From: Candidatus Peribacteraceae bacterium
Lineage (GTDB): Bacteria > Patescibacteriota > Gracilibacteria > Peribacterales > Peribacteraceae
Direction: 5' to 3'
Assembly (NCBI GenBank): GCA_013140485.1
Contig: JABFSS010000054.1
Span: 1-5,815, forward strand
DNA length: 5,815 bases
Under the pieces are notes generated by a model. It was not told the origin of the DNA. It worked only from the letters and a program-made list of their open reading frames with translations, and did no database searches. Of the stretch, positions 1-5,815 are shown piece by piece. The position numbers and the translations under genes are program-made. Position 1 is the stretch's first letter. Each line of letters begins with the position of its first letter.

Positions 1-1242
1 GCACCGGGCTTGGACATCGGCGGGGAGTTGTTCAAGTGCTCGCGGATTCAAGCTCAACGCCGTTCGAATGACGTCCGCATCGTTGAGCAGAGTCGGGAGA
101 ATAAATGGCAGGATGTTGGTGTTGACGGCGAGAGCCCGTAGGACGAATGCTTTGTTCCCCCGGAGCGTGTCCGACGCGTATTGCATCGCCTGCGCATGTC
201 CGCGCACCGCCGTCAGAACAATCTCCTCGTCTCTTTTCAATGCGTCCGGAAGGTACTGCAACACACCGCCGTTGAGACTGTAATCGATCATCCGAAGCAC
301 CAATGCCCGGTCATTTTTTCGTGCTTCGGAGAGTGAAAGATAGATCCGGTCGTCTTTCCGAATAGCTGTGAGAATAATATCTTCATTGTCCCGGATTGTT
401 GCGGAGGCGAGAAGGAACACCTGCACCGTATCGGCCGGAGAACGGATTGCCGCAGATACGGCAATGAAATCATCTCGCAGCGTGTCGGAGGCGAATTGCA
501 GCAGAAGTCCGTCCCGTTCCACTGCTCCGATGACAAGCGCACTGTCATTGCGCAACCTAGTTGATGCGTATTGCAACATCTGGGCGTCGCGCCGAAGAGC
601 ACTTTCGACGATGGTCCGGTCATCGGGGATTTCCCCGGAGGCGAACCGCAGATTACCGGGAAGACTCTCAATGGCTTGCCGGGCGATGACGGCATCGCCG
701 CGAAGCCGCAGAGAAGCGAATTCGAATGCGGCGGCGCTGGTGGCGATTGCGAAACGGACGATATCAGCGTCATCTCGCAGTGCTTCGGAAGCATATTGCA
801 GCGAGGGGCCGAAACTTCTGACTGCCGCAAGAACGACATCACGATCTGCCTTTAGCGGAAGCGATGCGAACTGTAGCGCGTCTCCCGATGCCTGCACCGC
901 AATCAGAACGACGGCTTTGTCATTTCGGAAGGCCTCGGGGATTTCGTTGAGTTGTACTTTGAGGCGTCGTAAGAGAATCAGGACTATTTGTCTGTCATTT
1001 CGGAATTCAACAGGAATCTCACTCGCTCTGTCGACGACTCCGGCGAGCAGAATGATGATTGACGGGTCTCGCTTGAGCCGCGGCGACACGAAGGCGAATG
1101 GCCGCGCAGTCCGGAGAGCCGCGCGTACGACGTCGATATCATCCTTCAGCGCGTCGGACGCGAACTCCAGCGCATGACCTGCTCTGCCGACGGCGAACAG
1201 CACGATGTCTTTGTCGGCGCGAAGTCGGTCGGAGAGAGACCG
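1..1242 (-). repeat. Array of about 16 DUF4116-like protein repeats
   Basis: This is a protein-level repeat region, residues 447-860 of the incomplete gene, with a period of 24-27 residues (about 75 bases). Clear units begin at LRADKDIV (453), LKDDIDVV (478), FRNDKAVV (551), LKADRDVV (576), LRDDADIV (601), LRGDAVIA (626), IPDDRTIV (651), LRNDSALV (676), LRDDFIAV (701), LKRDEEIV (781) and LRGNKAFV (806). Most units end in FAS or YAS. Units near 501-550 and 720-775 are more divergent and slightly longer, and lack the FAS/YAS signature. The aspartate after LRx is nearly invariant. The DNA copies have diverged well beyond recent tandem duplication, so this is an old, selected solenoid-like array. 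It continues past the left edge. Confidence 0.8.
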
Positions 1243-2580
1243 CAGCCCGATAGCCGTGTCCGACATCAGACTCAGGCTGGCAATGACGTCTTTCCGTTCG
1301 GCGGCAGTGACAGGTCCGCCACGAATGACGCTCGGGTCCGTTGTGAGTGTCGGAGCCGTCACCGTCGTCGATGTCGGCACCGGTGCATCTGGCAGCACCG
1401 TTGAGCCGGATGCCGGCGCGATGACGGGGAATTCTTCCGGCACGGCGGAAACGGTTCTGCGCGGGACGCCTGCCGGGAGCATGTTCTGCACGCTCTGCGC
1501 CGTGGAGCCGTCTTGAATGAAGATCGTAACCAGGTCCTGCGTTTCCTCCGTCCGTGCGCGGTCGAGGAGTCCCAGGAACGTGCGGAAATCACTGTGCCTC
1601 CCGCGGTTGCCGGCTCGACTCTGCAGCATCAGCCGGACTTTGGCTTGGATCGCCACGGGCGCCAGCGCGACGATGGCATCTTGTTCCTCCGCGGTGAGCG
1701 TGACGCGGGGTTTGCGGGCCTGTACAAGCGCGGCATCATCGCGGTGTTCAATCATCAGTGACCGCGCGAACTGCGCCCAGGTCGGGCCCGTGAGATCGTA
1801 CTTTTGCTGCAATTTGGACCAGCTGCCGTCCGGCCGTGTGAGGAATCCGATCTGCCTGCCGAGGCGGTCGTTGCGCGATCCGGTGATGTCGCCTGCGCCG
1901 GCTGCGAGCAAGGCGAAGAGCGCCCAGACGGCCGGGAGTTTCCAGTTGGGATTATCGCTAAACATCGCGGCGATGCCCGTCACAAGCGCGCCCGTCGCGG
2001 TGACGACGAAGAAGGCCGTGCGCGCGAGGTTCGCGGCGCGCCGGTCGACGTCGGGATTGCCGGCCCATGCGTAGGGGTTGCCGGTGATGGCATCGGGGTG
2101 CAGTTCGCCGATGGCTCTACGGAACGAACGGAACACCGCCAGGACTTCATCCGCAGGTGCGCGAGCCGTTCCGACCAGGCTGAATTTTTCCCGATTGATC
2201 TCCGGTTCGACTTGCGAGATATACCGCAGGATCGCGACGGGGTTGGGGCGCGTGGTGATGCGTTCCTCCATGGTGGAATCGGACGGCGTCGCGAGCCTCT
2301 CGAGTCCGCGCAGCCACCGCGCCCAGTCGCTGGTTTCGGGGAACCCGCTCATCGTCTTCTGCAGCTGCTCCAAACATTGCCCTTTCACGATGCGTTCGCG
2401 GGCGCCGGAAATGGACGTGACGAACGCCTTGTTGGCGTTCTCGCGCCCATCTCGTTCCGTTCGTGTGCGGTCCGTCTGCATCTTGAGTCCTTCCAATCCC
2501 TTATGCGTGCCTTCGAGAATATTTCGGCGCACGGACTCTCTACTGGCCCCTCCCGCCGATCCTGTTTCGAAAGCGTTCAT
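1..2580 (-). CDS. DUF4116-like repeat protein with membrane hairpin (3' end cut by window edge)
   Basis: This frame is open from the ATG at 2580-2578 to base 1, giving 860 codons without a stop, so the C-terminus lies outside the window. An in-frame TGA lies five codons upstream, and no earlier start fits. Residues 1-185 are soluble, charged and unrecognised, with no signal peptide. Residues 186-206 and 214-230 are two hydrophobic segments forming a hairpin. Residues 235-370 are mixed helical, and 380-418 form a Pro/Thr/Ser-rich linker. From about 447 to the edge run some sixteen repeats of the type L-(R/K)-x-D-x-x-(I/V)-V-x-x-A-(V/I)...L-(Q/E)-(F/Y)-A-S, typical of DUF4116 (PF13475), a family without known function. 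With no signal peptide and a two-pass hairpin, both ends should lie on the same side, most simply the cytoplasm. The gene follows the VirB6-like gene by 19 bases and is probably cotranscribed with it. No Shine-Dalgarno is visible. Gene reality is very likely; the role in secretion or interaction is inference. Confidence 0.9.
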   Translation of the reverse strand, partial: MNAFETGSAGGASRESVRRNILEGTHKGLEGLKMQTDRTRTERDGRENANKAFVTSISGARERIVKGQCLEQLQKTMSGFPETSDWARWLRGLERLATPSDSTMEERITTRPNPVAILRYISQVEPEINREKFSLVGTARAPADEVLAVFRSFRRAIGELHPDAITGNPYAWAGNPDVDRRAANLARTAFFVVTATGALVTGIAAMFSDNPNWKLPAVWALFALLAAGAGDITGSRNDRLGRQIGFLTRPDGSWSKLQQKYDLTGPTWAQFARSLMIEHRDDAALVQARKPRVTLTAEEQDAIVALAPVAIQAKVRLMLQSRAGNRGRHSDFRTFLGLLDRARTEETQDLVTIFIQDGSTAQSVQNMLPAGVPRRTVSAVPEEFPVIAPASGSTVLPDAPVPTSTTVTAPTLTTDPSVIRGGPVTAAERKDVIASLSLMSDTAIGLRSLSDRLRADKDIVLFAVGRAGHALEFASDALKDDIDVVRAALRTARPFAFVSPRLKRDPSIIILLAGVVDRASEIPVEFRNDRQIVLILLRRLKVQLNEIPEAFRNDKAVVLIAVQASGDALQFASLPLKADRDVVLAAVRSFGPSLQYASEALRDDADIVRFAIATSAAAFEFASLRLRGDAVIARQAIESLPGNLRFASGEIPDDRTIVESALRRDAQMLQYASTRLRNDSALVIGAVERDGLLLQFASDTLRDDFIAVSAAIRSPADTVQVFLLASATIRDNEDIILTAIRKDDRIYLSLSEARKNDRALVLRMIDYSLNGGVLQYLPDALKRDEEIVLTAVRGHAQAMQYASDTLRGNKAFVLRALAVNTNILPFILPTLLNDADVIRTALSLNPRALEQLPADVQARC

Positions 2581-2599
2581 GGGTGTGAGTGTTCAGAAG

Positions 2600-4477
2600 T
2601 TAGGGGCGCGGAGTGGGCGTGGGGGTGGGAGTTCCGCCGCCGGCTGCCCCACGCTCGCGTCGTAGAATGTCCTCAATTTGTTTGCGGCGTTCCGCATTGA
2701 TTACCCCGGCAGAGACAAGATTCTCGATGATTTGATCGTCTCTCATGTCCGCGAGAATCGGGATGTTTCGCTGCAGATCCTGGATCACTGCGCGCACGCC
2801 CTTTTGTTGTGCATCGGGCGTGCCAGCGGCCACGGCAACGTTCAAGTTTTGCGTCACGCGATTGCGAACGTCGACGTTGGACGTGGAATTGATTTGATTG
2901 ACGGCTTCCGGGTTCGCCGTGCGGCTGCCCTGGAGGCCCGCGCGGTTGCCGAAGGAGCCGAAGCGGCCGAGGCGCAGGTCGTCGCGGACGAGGCGCGGAT
3001 CGATGCCGCGGAGCGTCTGGCCGAGGGACATGCGTTCCTGGACCTGCTTGCCCGTGGCGTCCGGGACGGTTCTGCCCGGTACGGGGATGAACGGAATGCT
3101 CGTGGGGATCTGCAGCGCGACGGAACCGAGGCTGGAACCCAGCGACTTGATCTTCTCGGTGAACATGCCCATGAAGCCGGCCTTCTCGCCGCTCAGCGCG
3201 TCGAAGCTGTACTTCCAGATGATGAAGATCGCGACGCCCATCCAGAGGAACTGCCACCAGTTATTGATGTCGACGAAGAGGGGAATGGTCGTGCCGCGCC
3301 GGAAGGCCTCGGGTACGGCACCGGGATCGACCATCGCGCTCGCGTTGAGCATGATGAAACCGATCGTGAACGGAATCGCGACCTTCACGGGGAGAAAGAC
3401 GGCCTGGAGGAAGTGCTCCTGCCATTTCCAGAAGAGATCGGCGTACTCGCCCTCACGCAATTTGGGGAACGCGAAGCCCAGCGCGACGAGCGGCATGAAC
3501 GCCATCGAGACCCAGAGCACGGGAATGCGGATGAAGAACGCGGCCGCCATGGCGAGCAGCGGAAAGACGATGGCCACGTGGATGATGAGCGCGATGACGA
3601 GCTTGATGAGAATGCTGGTGAGTCTGTTGAAGGCATCCCGCATCGGCACCCCTTCTCTCAACCGCACTTCAGCTTCCAACGGGCGCACTTGCGCGAGCGA
3701 CTGCAGCCGGGCGTGATTGACGATGAGACCGTGCAGCACTTTGGTGGACGTGCGGATTTGCGCGTCTGCACTGTTGATCGGGGCCGTCTGGTAGCACACG
3801 AGGGACGGCAAGGGGCACTTCCACCCGACGGTTGCGGGAGCGTCTGACTCGTCGATCATGCCTTGGCCGGGTCCTCCGGGGATGATGTCATTGGTCTGCT
3901 CGAAAAACTTGAATTTCAAGATGACGTCGCACGGGCGCCGCGCCTCGGTTTCGGTCGGCGGAATGGTGCAGGCGTTGTCGCCCATCATCGACGGAATTTG
4001 ATAGACGGTGTACGTGGCGACCTGCGCCAGGTCGAAAATGACGCGCGGAATGAACCACGAGAAGTTCACGAGAACGATCGCCAGCGCGAACTTCGGCAGG
4101 TGTTCTTTGATCTTCGTTCCGTCCGCCGTCACGATCATCATCACGGCGCCGACGATGAGTCCCAATGCAAAGCCGAGGTTGACGAGATCACGCGTGAATT
4201 GCCAGATTTCCCTCAGCATCAGGAGCAGGGGCCCCTCCCCGCCGTCCGCGGGAATACCAAAGATGACCTGAGGATCCATGACGAGATCCAGGAATGCCAG
4301 CACGAGCCATGCCAGAAAATTGAGGATGCCGATGACCAGCGTCACCAGGGTCGTCGCGCCCGAGACCATCGTTTGACTCGGTGTCGTGAGTTGCGCCAGA
4401 GCCGTCTGCGGTACCAAGAAGGCCGCAGCCATGAGCAGGAATATCCACACGCCGGTGTGAAGTTTTTGTTTGAACAT
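2600..4477 (-). CDS. VirB6/TrbL-like polytopic membrane protein (type IV secretion/conjugation type)
   Basis: A 625-aa protein. The frame stays open upstream to 4948, but the ATG at 4477-4475 is chosen because it begins a classic signal peptide (MFKQKLHTGVW, hydrophobic core 11-23, likely cleavage after ALA-Q near 28-29) and has a promoter just upstream. The extra upstream frame crosses the AT-rich intergenic region and the divergent gene. Predicted membrane segments are near 43-67, 97-117, 129-153, 288-312, 315-337, 355-377 and 405-423. The arrangement of three segments, a long loop (about 155-285) and a second membrane block, with the stretch WQFTRDLVNLGFALGLIVGA (92-111) and LVNFSWFIPRVIFD (136-149), resembles the VirB6/TrbL-like proteins common in Patescibacteria. 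These are inner-membrane channel components of type IV secretion or related systems. The loop holds Cys170, 183, 221 and 228. The tail (430-625) is hydrophilic, with a helical part near 555-610 and a final TP-repeat. No ATPase or pilin partner is visible, so the assembled machine is unproven. Confidence 0.85.
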   Translation of the reverse strand: MFKQKLHTGVWIFLLMAAAFLVPQTALAQLTTPSQTMVSGATTLVTLVIGILNFLAWLVLAFLDLVMDPQVIFGIPADGGEGPLLLMLREIWQFTRDLVNLGFALGLIVGAVMMIVTADGTKIKEHLPKFALAIVLVNFSWFIPRVIFDLAQVATYTVYQIPSMMGDNACTIPPTETEARRPCDVILKFKFFEQTNDIIPGGPGQGMIDESDAPATVGWKCPLPSLVCYQTAPINSADAQIRTSTKVLHGLIVNHARLQSLAQVRPLEAEVRLREGVPMRDAFNRLTSILIKLVIALIIHVAIVFPLLAMAAAFFIRIPVLWVSMAFMPLVALGFAFPKLREGEYADLFWKWQEHFLQAVFLPVKVAIPFTIGFIMLNASAMVDPGAVPEAFRRGTTIPLFVDINNWWQFLWMGVAIFIIWKYSFDALSGEKAGFMGMFTEKIKSLGSSLGSVALQIPTSIPFIPVPGRTVPDATGKQVQERMSLGQTLRGIDPRLVRDDLRLGRFGSFGNRAGLQGSRTANPEAVNQINSTSNVDVRNRVTQNLNVAVAAGTPDAQQKGVRAVIQDLQRNIPILADMRDDQIIENLVSAGVINAERRKQIEDILRRERGAAGGGTPTPTPTPRP

Positions 4478-4487
4478 AAATCCAATA

Positions 4488-4516
4488 AGTATACAGGATT
4501 TTGGCTTCCCGTTCAA
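4488..4516 (-). promoter_or_regulatory. Sigma70-type promoter of the VirB6-like/DUF4116 unit
   Basis: On the minus strand TTGAAC (4516-4511, four of six consensus bases) is followed after exactly 17 bases by TATACT (4493-4488, five of six). Transcription would begin about 4481, only some 4 bases before the ATG at 4477, so the mRNA would be almost leaderless. This agrees with the lack of a clear Shine-Dalgarno upstream of the ATG and supports the choice of this start. The call rests on sequence match only. Confidence 0.6.
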
Positions 4517-4519
4517 TAA

Positions 4520-4540
4520 TTCCGGAGATGCCTTCCGGGA
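4520..4540. promoter_or_regulatory. Inverted repeat upstream of the -35 box, possible operator
   Basis: TTCCGGA (4520-4526) and TCCGGGA (4534-4540) form an imperfect inverted repeat with a 7-base spacer. It has five perfect core pairs (CCGGA/TCCGG) plus a T-G and a T-A outer pair. It sits three bases upstream of the -35 box of the minus-strand promoter, in the space between divergent genes, one of which encodes a winged-helix protein. A regulator site is plausible, but a chance palindrome in GC-rich DNA is also possible. Confidence 0.25.
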
Positions 4541-4707
4541 GGTTGGAGGGTGACACGGGAGTCCTATCACGACATAATTTAAGAAAATAGGCGAGTATAA
4601 ATTTTGTTCAACAGAGACAATGAAATATGAGTAAAACAGTTGTTTTTTGGCTTCAATTAAACAAATAAACTGTATATCTATATTGTTCATAAGCTTGATC
4701 ACTTTTC
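4541..4707. other. AT-rich core of the divergent intergenic region
   Basis: Bases from about 4565 to 4700 are strikingly AT-rich compared with the GC-rich genes on both sides, and contain short runs such as GTATAAATTTTG and TGTATATCTATATTG. The heptamer TTGTTCA occurs twice in direct orientation (4604-4610 and 4683-4689). No gene or RNA is recognised. The open frame extending from the downstream plus-strand gene back to a TTG at 4647 would encode a hydrophobic, low-complexity leader and is considered non-coding. The whole space between the two start codons is 4478-4748 (271 bases). Confidence 0.6.
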
Positions 4708-4737
4708 TTGCGCTTACCATGTACTCATGCGTACTGT
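4708..4737 (+). promoter_or_regulatory. Weak promoter candidate for the winged-helix gene
   Basis: TTGCGC (4708-4713) and TACTGT (4732-4737) are separated by 18 bases. The -10 keeps the most conserved T, A and final T, but only three of six bases match in each box. It is proposed mainly because its distance to the ATG at 4749 (11 bases) copies that of the other two promoter candidates in the window (10 bases each). On consensus alone it would not stand out. Confidence 0.25.
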
Positions 4738-4748
4738 TTGTCATCACC

Positions 4749-5336
4749 ATGTCTTCTGCAACTCTTAAAGCACTGTTCTCGTCGCAGACCAGAGTCAAAC
4801 TGCTCTCGACGTTTCTGCTCCATCCCGACAGCGAATACTTCATTCGCGAGCTCACGCGCTTGCTCGGCGAACAAATCAACAGCATCCGCCGCGAACTCGA
4901 AAACCTCCGCCGCATCGGCCTCGTCCGCGCCCGGCACCGCAACCGCAAGAAGTATTACCGCGTCGATACCGAGTTCCCGCTCTACGCCGACTTGCGTAAT
5001 CTCTTCAGTAAAGAAGTGCAGGCCGAGAGCCCGATCGTTTCGAGTCTCAAGAATCTCCCTAATATTCAGCTCATCGTCCTCGCGGGATCCTTTGCCAGTA
5101 CGGAGAGCAAGGTCGACCTCTTGATCGTCGGCACGGTCAAGAAAGAGCTGATCGAGGCGTTGCTTCTCCAGGACCCCGAGATGAAGCACGTGAAGTATTC
5201 GATCTTCTCCGAAGCGGATTTCCTCTACCGCCTGAGTCTCAAGGACCGCTTCATTCAGGAGATTTTGAATGATCCGAGGCACATTACCGTTCTCAACTCG
5301 ATTGCTGAAAAAGTAGCGGAGGCCCAGGGCAAATAA
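4749..5336 (+). CDS. Winged-helix DNA-binding protein with degenerate nucleotidyltransferase-like domain
   Basis: A 195-aa protein, probably a transcriptional regulator. Residues 5-75 form a winged helix: a first helix (TLKALFSSQTRVKLLSTFLL), a helix-turn-helix (FIRELTRLLG at 31-40, recognition helix around 41-57 with INSIRRELENLRRIGLV), and a basic wing (ARHRNRKKYYRV, 61-72). Residues 105-170 resemble a small nucleotidyltransferase (MNT/pol-beta type) fold: LIVLAGSFAS (108-117) followed by KVDLLIVG (121-128). The usual GS...SDxDL metal site is incomplete, because the first aspartate position is Lys121 and only Asp123 remains. Catalysis is therefore doubtful and the domain may be structural or ligand-sensing. 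The ATG at 4749 is preferred because the winged helix begins here; Met codons at 4719 and a TTG at 4647 are upstream alternatives in AT-rich, non-coding-looking DNA. It is divergent from the VirB6-like gene, so regulation of that unit or of itself is possible but unproven. No Shine-Dalgarno is seen. Confidence 0.85.
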   Translation: MSSATLKALFSSQTRVKLLSTFLLHPDSEYFIRELTRLLGEQINSIRRELENLRRIGLVRARHRNRKKYYRVDTEFPLYADLRNLFSKEVQAESPIVSSLKNLPNIQLIVLAGSFASTESKVDLLIVGTVKKELIEALLLQDPEMKHVKYSIFSEADFLYRLSLKDRFIQEILNDPRHITVLNSIAEKVAEAQGK

Positions 5337-5337
5337 G

Positions 5338-5404
5338 GCAAACGAAGAAATCAAAGAAAACAAAGTAAACGAGGATCGTCGTTTTCTTCGGTTTCCTCGT
5401 TTGC
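5338..5404 (+). repeat. Long imperfect hairpin after the regulator gene, possible terminator or RNA element
   Basis: The arms 5338-5361 and 5381-5404 (24 bases each, 19-base loop) pair with 21 Watson-Crick pairs. In the plus-strand RNA the remaining three positions are one U-G wobble and two A-C mismatches. The left arm is A/G-rich (GCAAACGAAGAAAT...) and the right T/C-rich. It starts one base after the stop codon of the winged-helix gene. No GC-rich stem with a strong U-run follows; only TTTT at 5409-5412 comes after the right arm, so it is not a textbook intrinsic terminator. A terminator, a 3'-end stabilising structure or a small dispersed palindromic repeat are all possible. Confidence 0.55.
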
Positions 5405-5428
5405 GTCGTTTTCCTCTCCGAGCTGCCC

Positions 5429-5457
5429 TTTACAGCCGCCAATCCGATCTCTACCCT
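5429..5457 (+). promoter_or_regulatory. Promoter candidate for rplS
   Basis: TTTACA (5429-5434, five of six) is followed after 17 bases by TACCCT (5452-5457, which keeps the T, A and final T of the consensus). The -10 ends 10 bases before the ATG at 5468, giving a predicted start near 5464 and an almost leaderless message. The -10 is weak, so the call is tentative. Confidence 0.35.
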
Positions 5458-5467
5458 ATCCGGGCTC

Positions 5468-5815
5468 ATGACTTCCCACGTCGTCCAGCAGCAAGTCGAA
5501 AAATACGGCCGCACGGTTCCGAACCTTGCGCCGGGTAACACCGTGCGCGTGCACGAACGCGTGCAAGAAGGGGAGAAAGAGCGAACGCAGATTTTTGAAG
5601 GACTGATCATCGCCATCCACAAGGGGCACGTCCCGACGGACCGCTCGTTCACGGTGCGCAAAATCGTCTCCGGCGTGGGCGTCGAAAAGGTCTTCCCCCT
5701 CCATTCGCCGATGCTGCAGAAGGTCCAGGTCACCAAGGAAGCCAAGGTCCGACGCTCGAAGCTCAACTATCTGCGAGATCTCACCGGCAAGAAGGCGAGA
5801 ATGCGCGAGAAGTTC
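5468..5815 (+). CDS. rplS: 50S ribosomal protein L19 (3' end cut by window edge)
   Basis: The frame has 116 codons from the ATG at 5468 to the last base, with no stop. The sequence aligns along its length with bacterial L19, a 50S protein at the interface with the 30S subunit: PNLAPGNTVRVHERV (18-32), RTQIFEGLIIAI (39-50), SFTVRKIVSGVGVEKVFPLHSP (60-81) and the C-terminal SKLNYLRDLTGKKARMRE (97-114). Compared with the E. coli protein there is a two-residue insertion near HKGHVPTDRS (51-60). E. coli L19 is 115 residues and ends just after the equivalent of KARMRE, so only a few codons are probably missing here. The N-terminus (MTSHVVQQQVEKYG) has the usual helical lead-in, which supports this start. 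No Shine-Dalgarno is visible in the upstream 20 bases. The gene is separated from the upstream regulator by 131 bases containing the hairpin, and probably has its own promoter. Confidence 0.95.
   Translation, partial: MTSHVVQQQVEKYGRTVPNLAPGNTVRVHERVQEGEKERTQIFEGLIIAIHKGHVPTDRSFTVRKIVSGVGVEKVFPLHSPMLQKVQVTKEAKVRRSKLNYLRDLTGKKARMREKF

Noticed and set aside
368..1177. Long plus-strand open frame (269 codons) rich in Ser, Arg and Ala
   Set aside because: It is antisense to the DUF4116-like gene, has a biased low-information composition typical of shadow frames in GC-rich coding DNA, and repeats with the same period as the repeats on the other strand.
1804..2700. Plus-strand open frame of 298 codons, and several others over the same stretch
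   Set aside because: These are antisense to the N-terminal half of the incomplete minus-strand gene and run across the boundary into the next gene. They contain no recognisable domain.
2678..3847. Plus-strand open frame of 389 codons rich in Glu, Asp, Arg and His
   Set aside because: It is antisense to the VirB6-like gene; the charged residues are complements of the hydrophobic codons of the membrane segments. It has no domain and no start signal.
4594..4620. Second minus-strand promoter (TTGTCT, 15 bases, TATACT)
   Set aside because: The -10 is good, but the spacing of 15 is poor and the start codon is more than 100 bases away. AT-rich DNA gives such matches by chance.
4478..4948. N-terminal extension of the VirB6-like frame (157 extra codons)
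   Set aside because: It passes through AT-rich intergenic DNA and overlaps the divergent winged-helix gene. The signal peptide and promoter place the start at 4477.
5293..5766. Minus-strand open frame of 157 codons at the right end
   Set aside because: It is antisense to rplS and to the hairpin, and its stop-side region is simply the complement of the A/T-rich hairpin arms.

Overview
The window (5815 bp, moderately GC-rich, with one AT-rich intergenic stretch) holds four protein-coding genes. Two lie on the minus strand and two, divergent from them, on the plus strand. The best guess for the host is a bacterium of the Candidate Phyla Radiation (Patescibacteria). The VirB6/TrbL-like membrane protein has the sequence style common in that group, and a small helix-turn-helix protein with a degenerate nucleotidyltransferase-like domain sits next to rplS. 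A high-GC lineage such as Peribacteria would fit, but this assignment is an inference. No in-frame TGA was met inside the four reading frames, so nothing suggests UGA recoding.

Left part, minus strand (1-4477): a two-gene unit read leftwards. The first gene (4477 to 2600, 625 aa) is a polytopic membrane protein of VirB6/TrbL type with a signal peptide, about seven membrane segments, a large loop with four cysteines and a Pro/Thr tail. After 19 bases comes an incomplete gene (2580 to beyond base 1, at least 860 aa). It encodes a membrane-hairpin protein whose C-terminal half is about sixteen repeats of 24-27 residues resembling DUF4116. This large gene is open across the whole left edge and is hidden under many long antisense shadow frames.

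Middle (4478-4748): the divergent intergenic region. It carries a good sigma70-type promoter for the minus-strand unit (TTGAAC, 17 bases, TATACT), a small inverted repeat just upstream of its -35 box, an AT-rich core, and a weak promoter candidate for the plus-strand regulator.

Right part, plus strand (4749-5815): a 195-aa winged-helix protein with a nucleotidyltransferase-like C-terminal domain, then a long imperfect hairpin (5338-5404) directly after its stop codon, then rplS (ribosomal protein L19), cut by the right edge after 116 codons, probably only a few codons before its end.

None of the four genes has a convincing Shine-Dalgarno sequence. The three promoter candidates place their -10 box only 10-11 bases before the ATG, which points to nearly leaderless mRNAs. 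The most unusual content is the coupling of a conjugation/secretion-type membrane channel protein with a DUF4116-like repeat protein, beside a divergent putative regulator.
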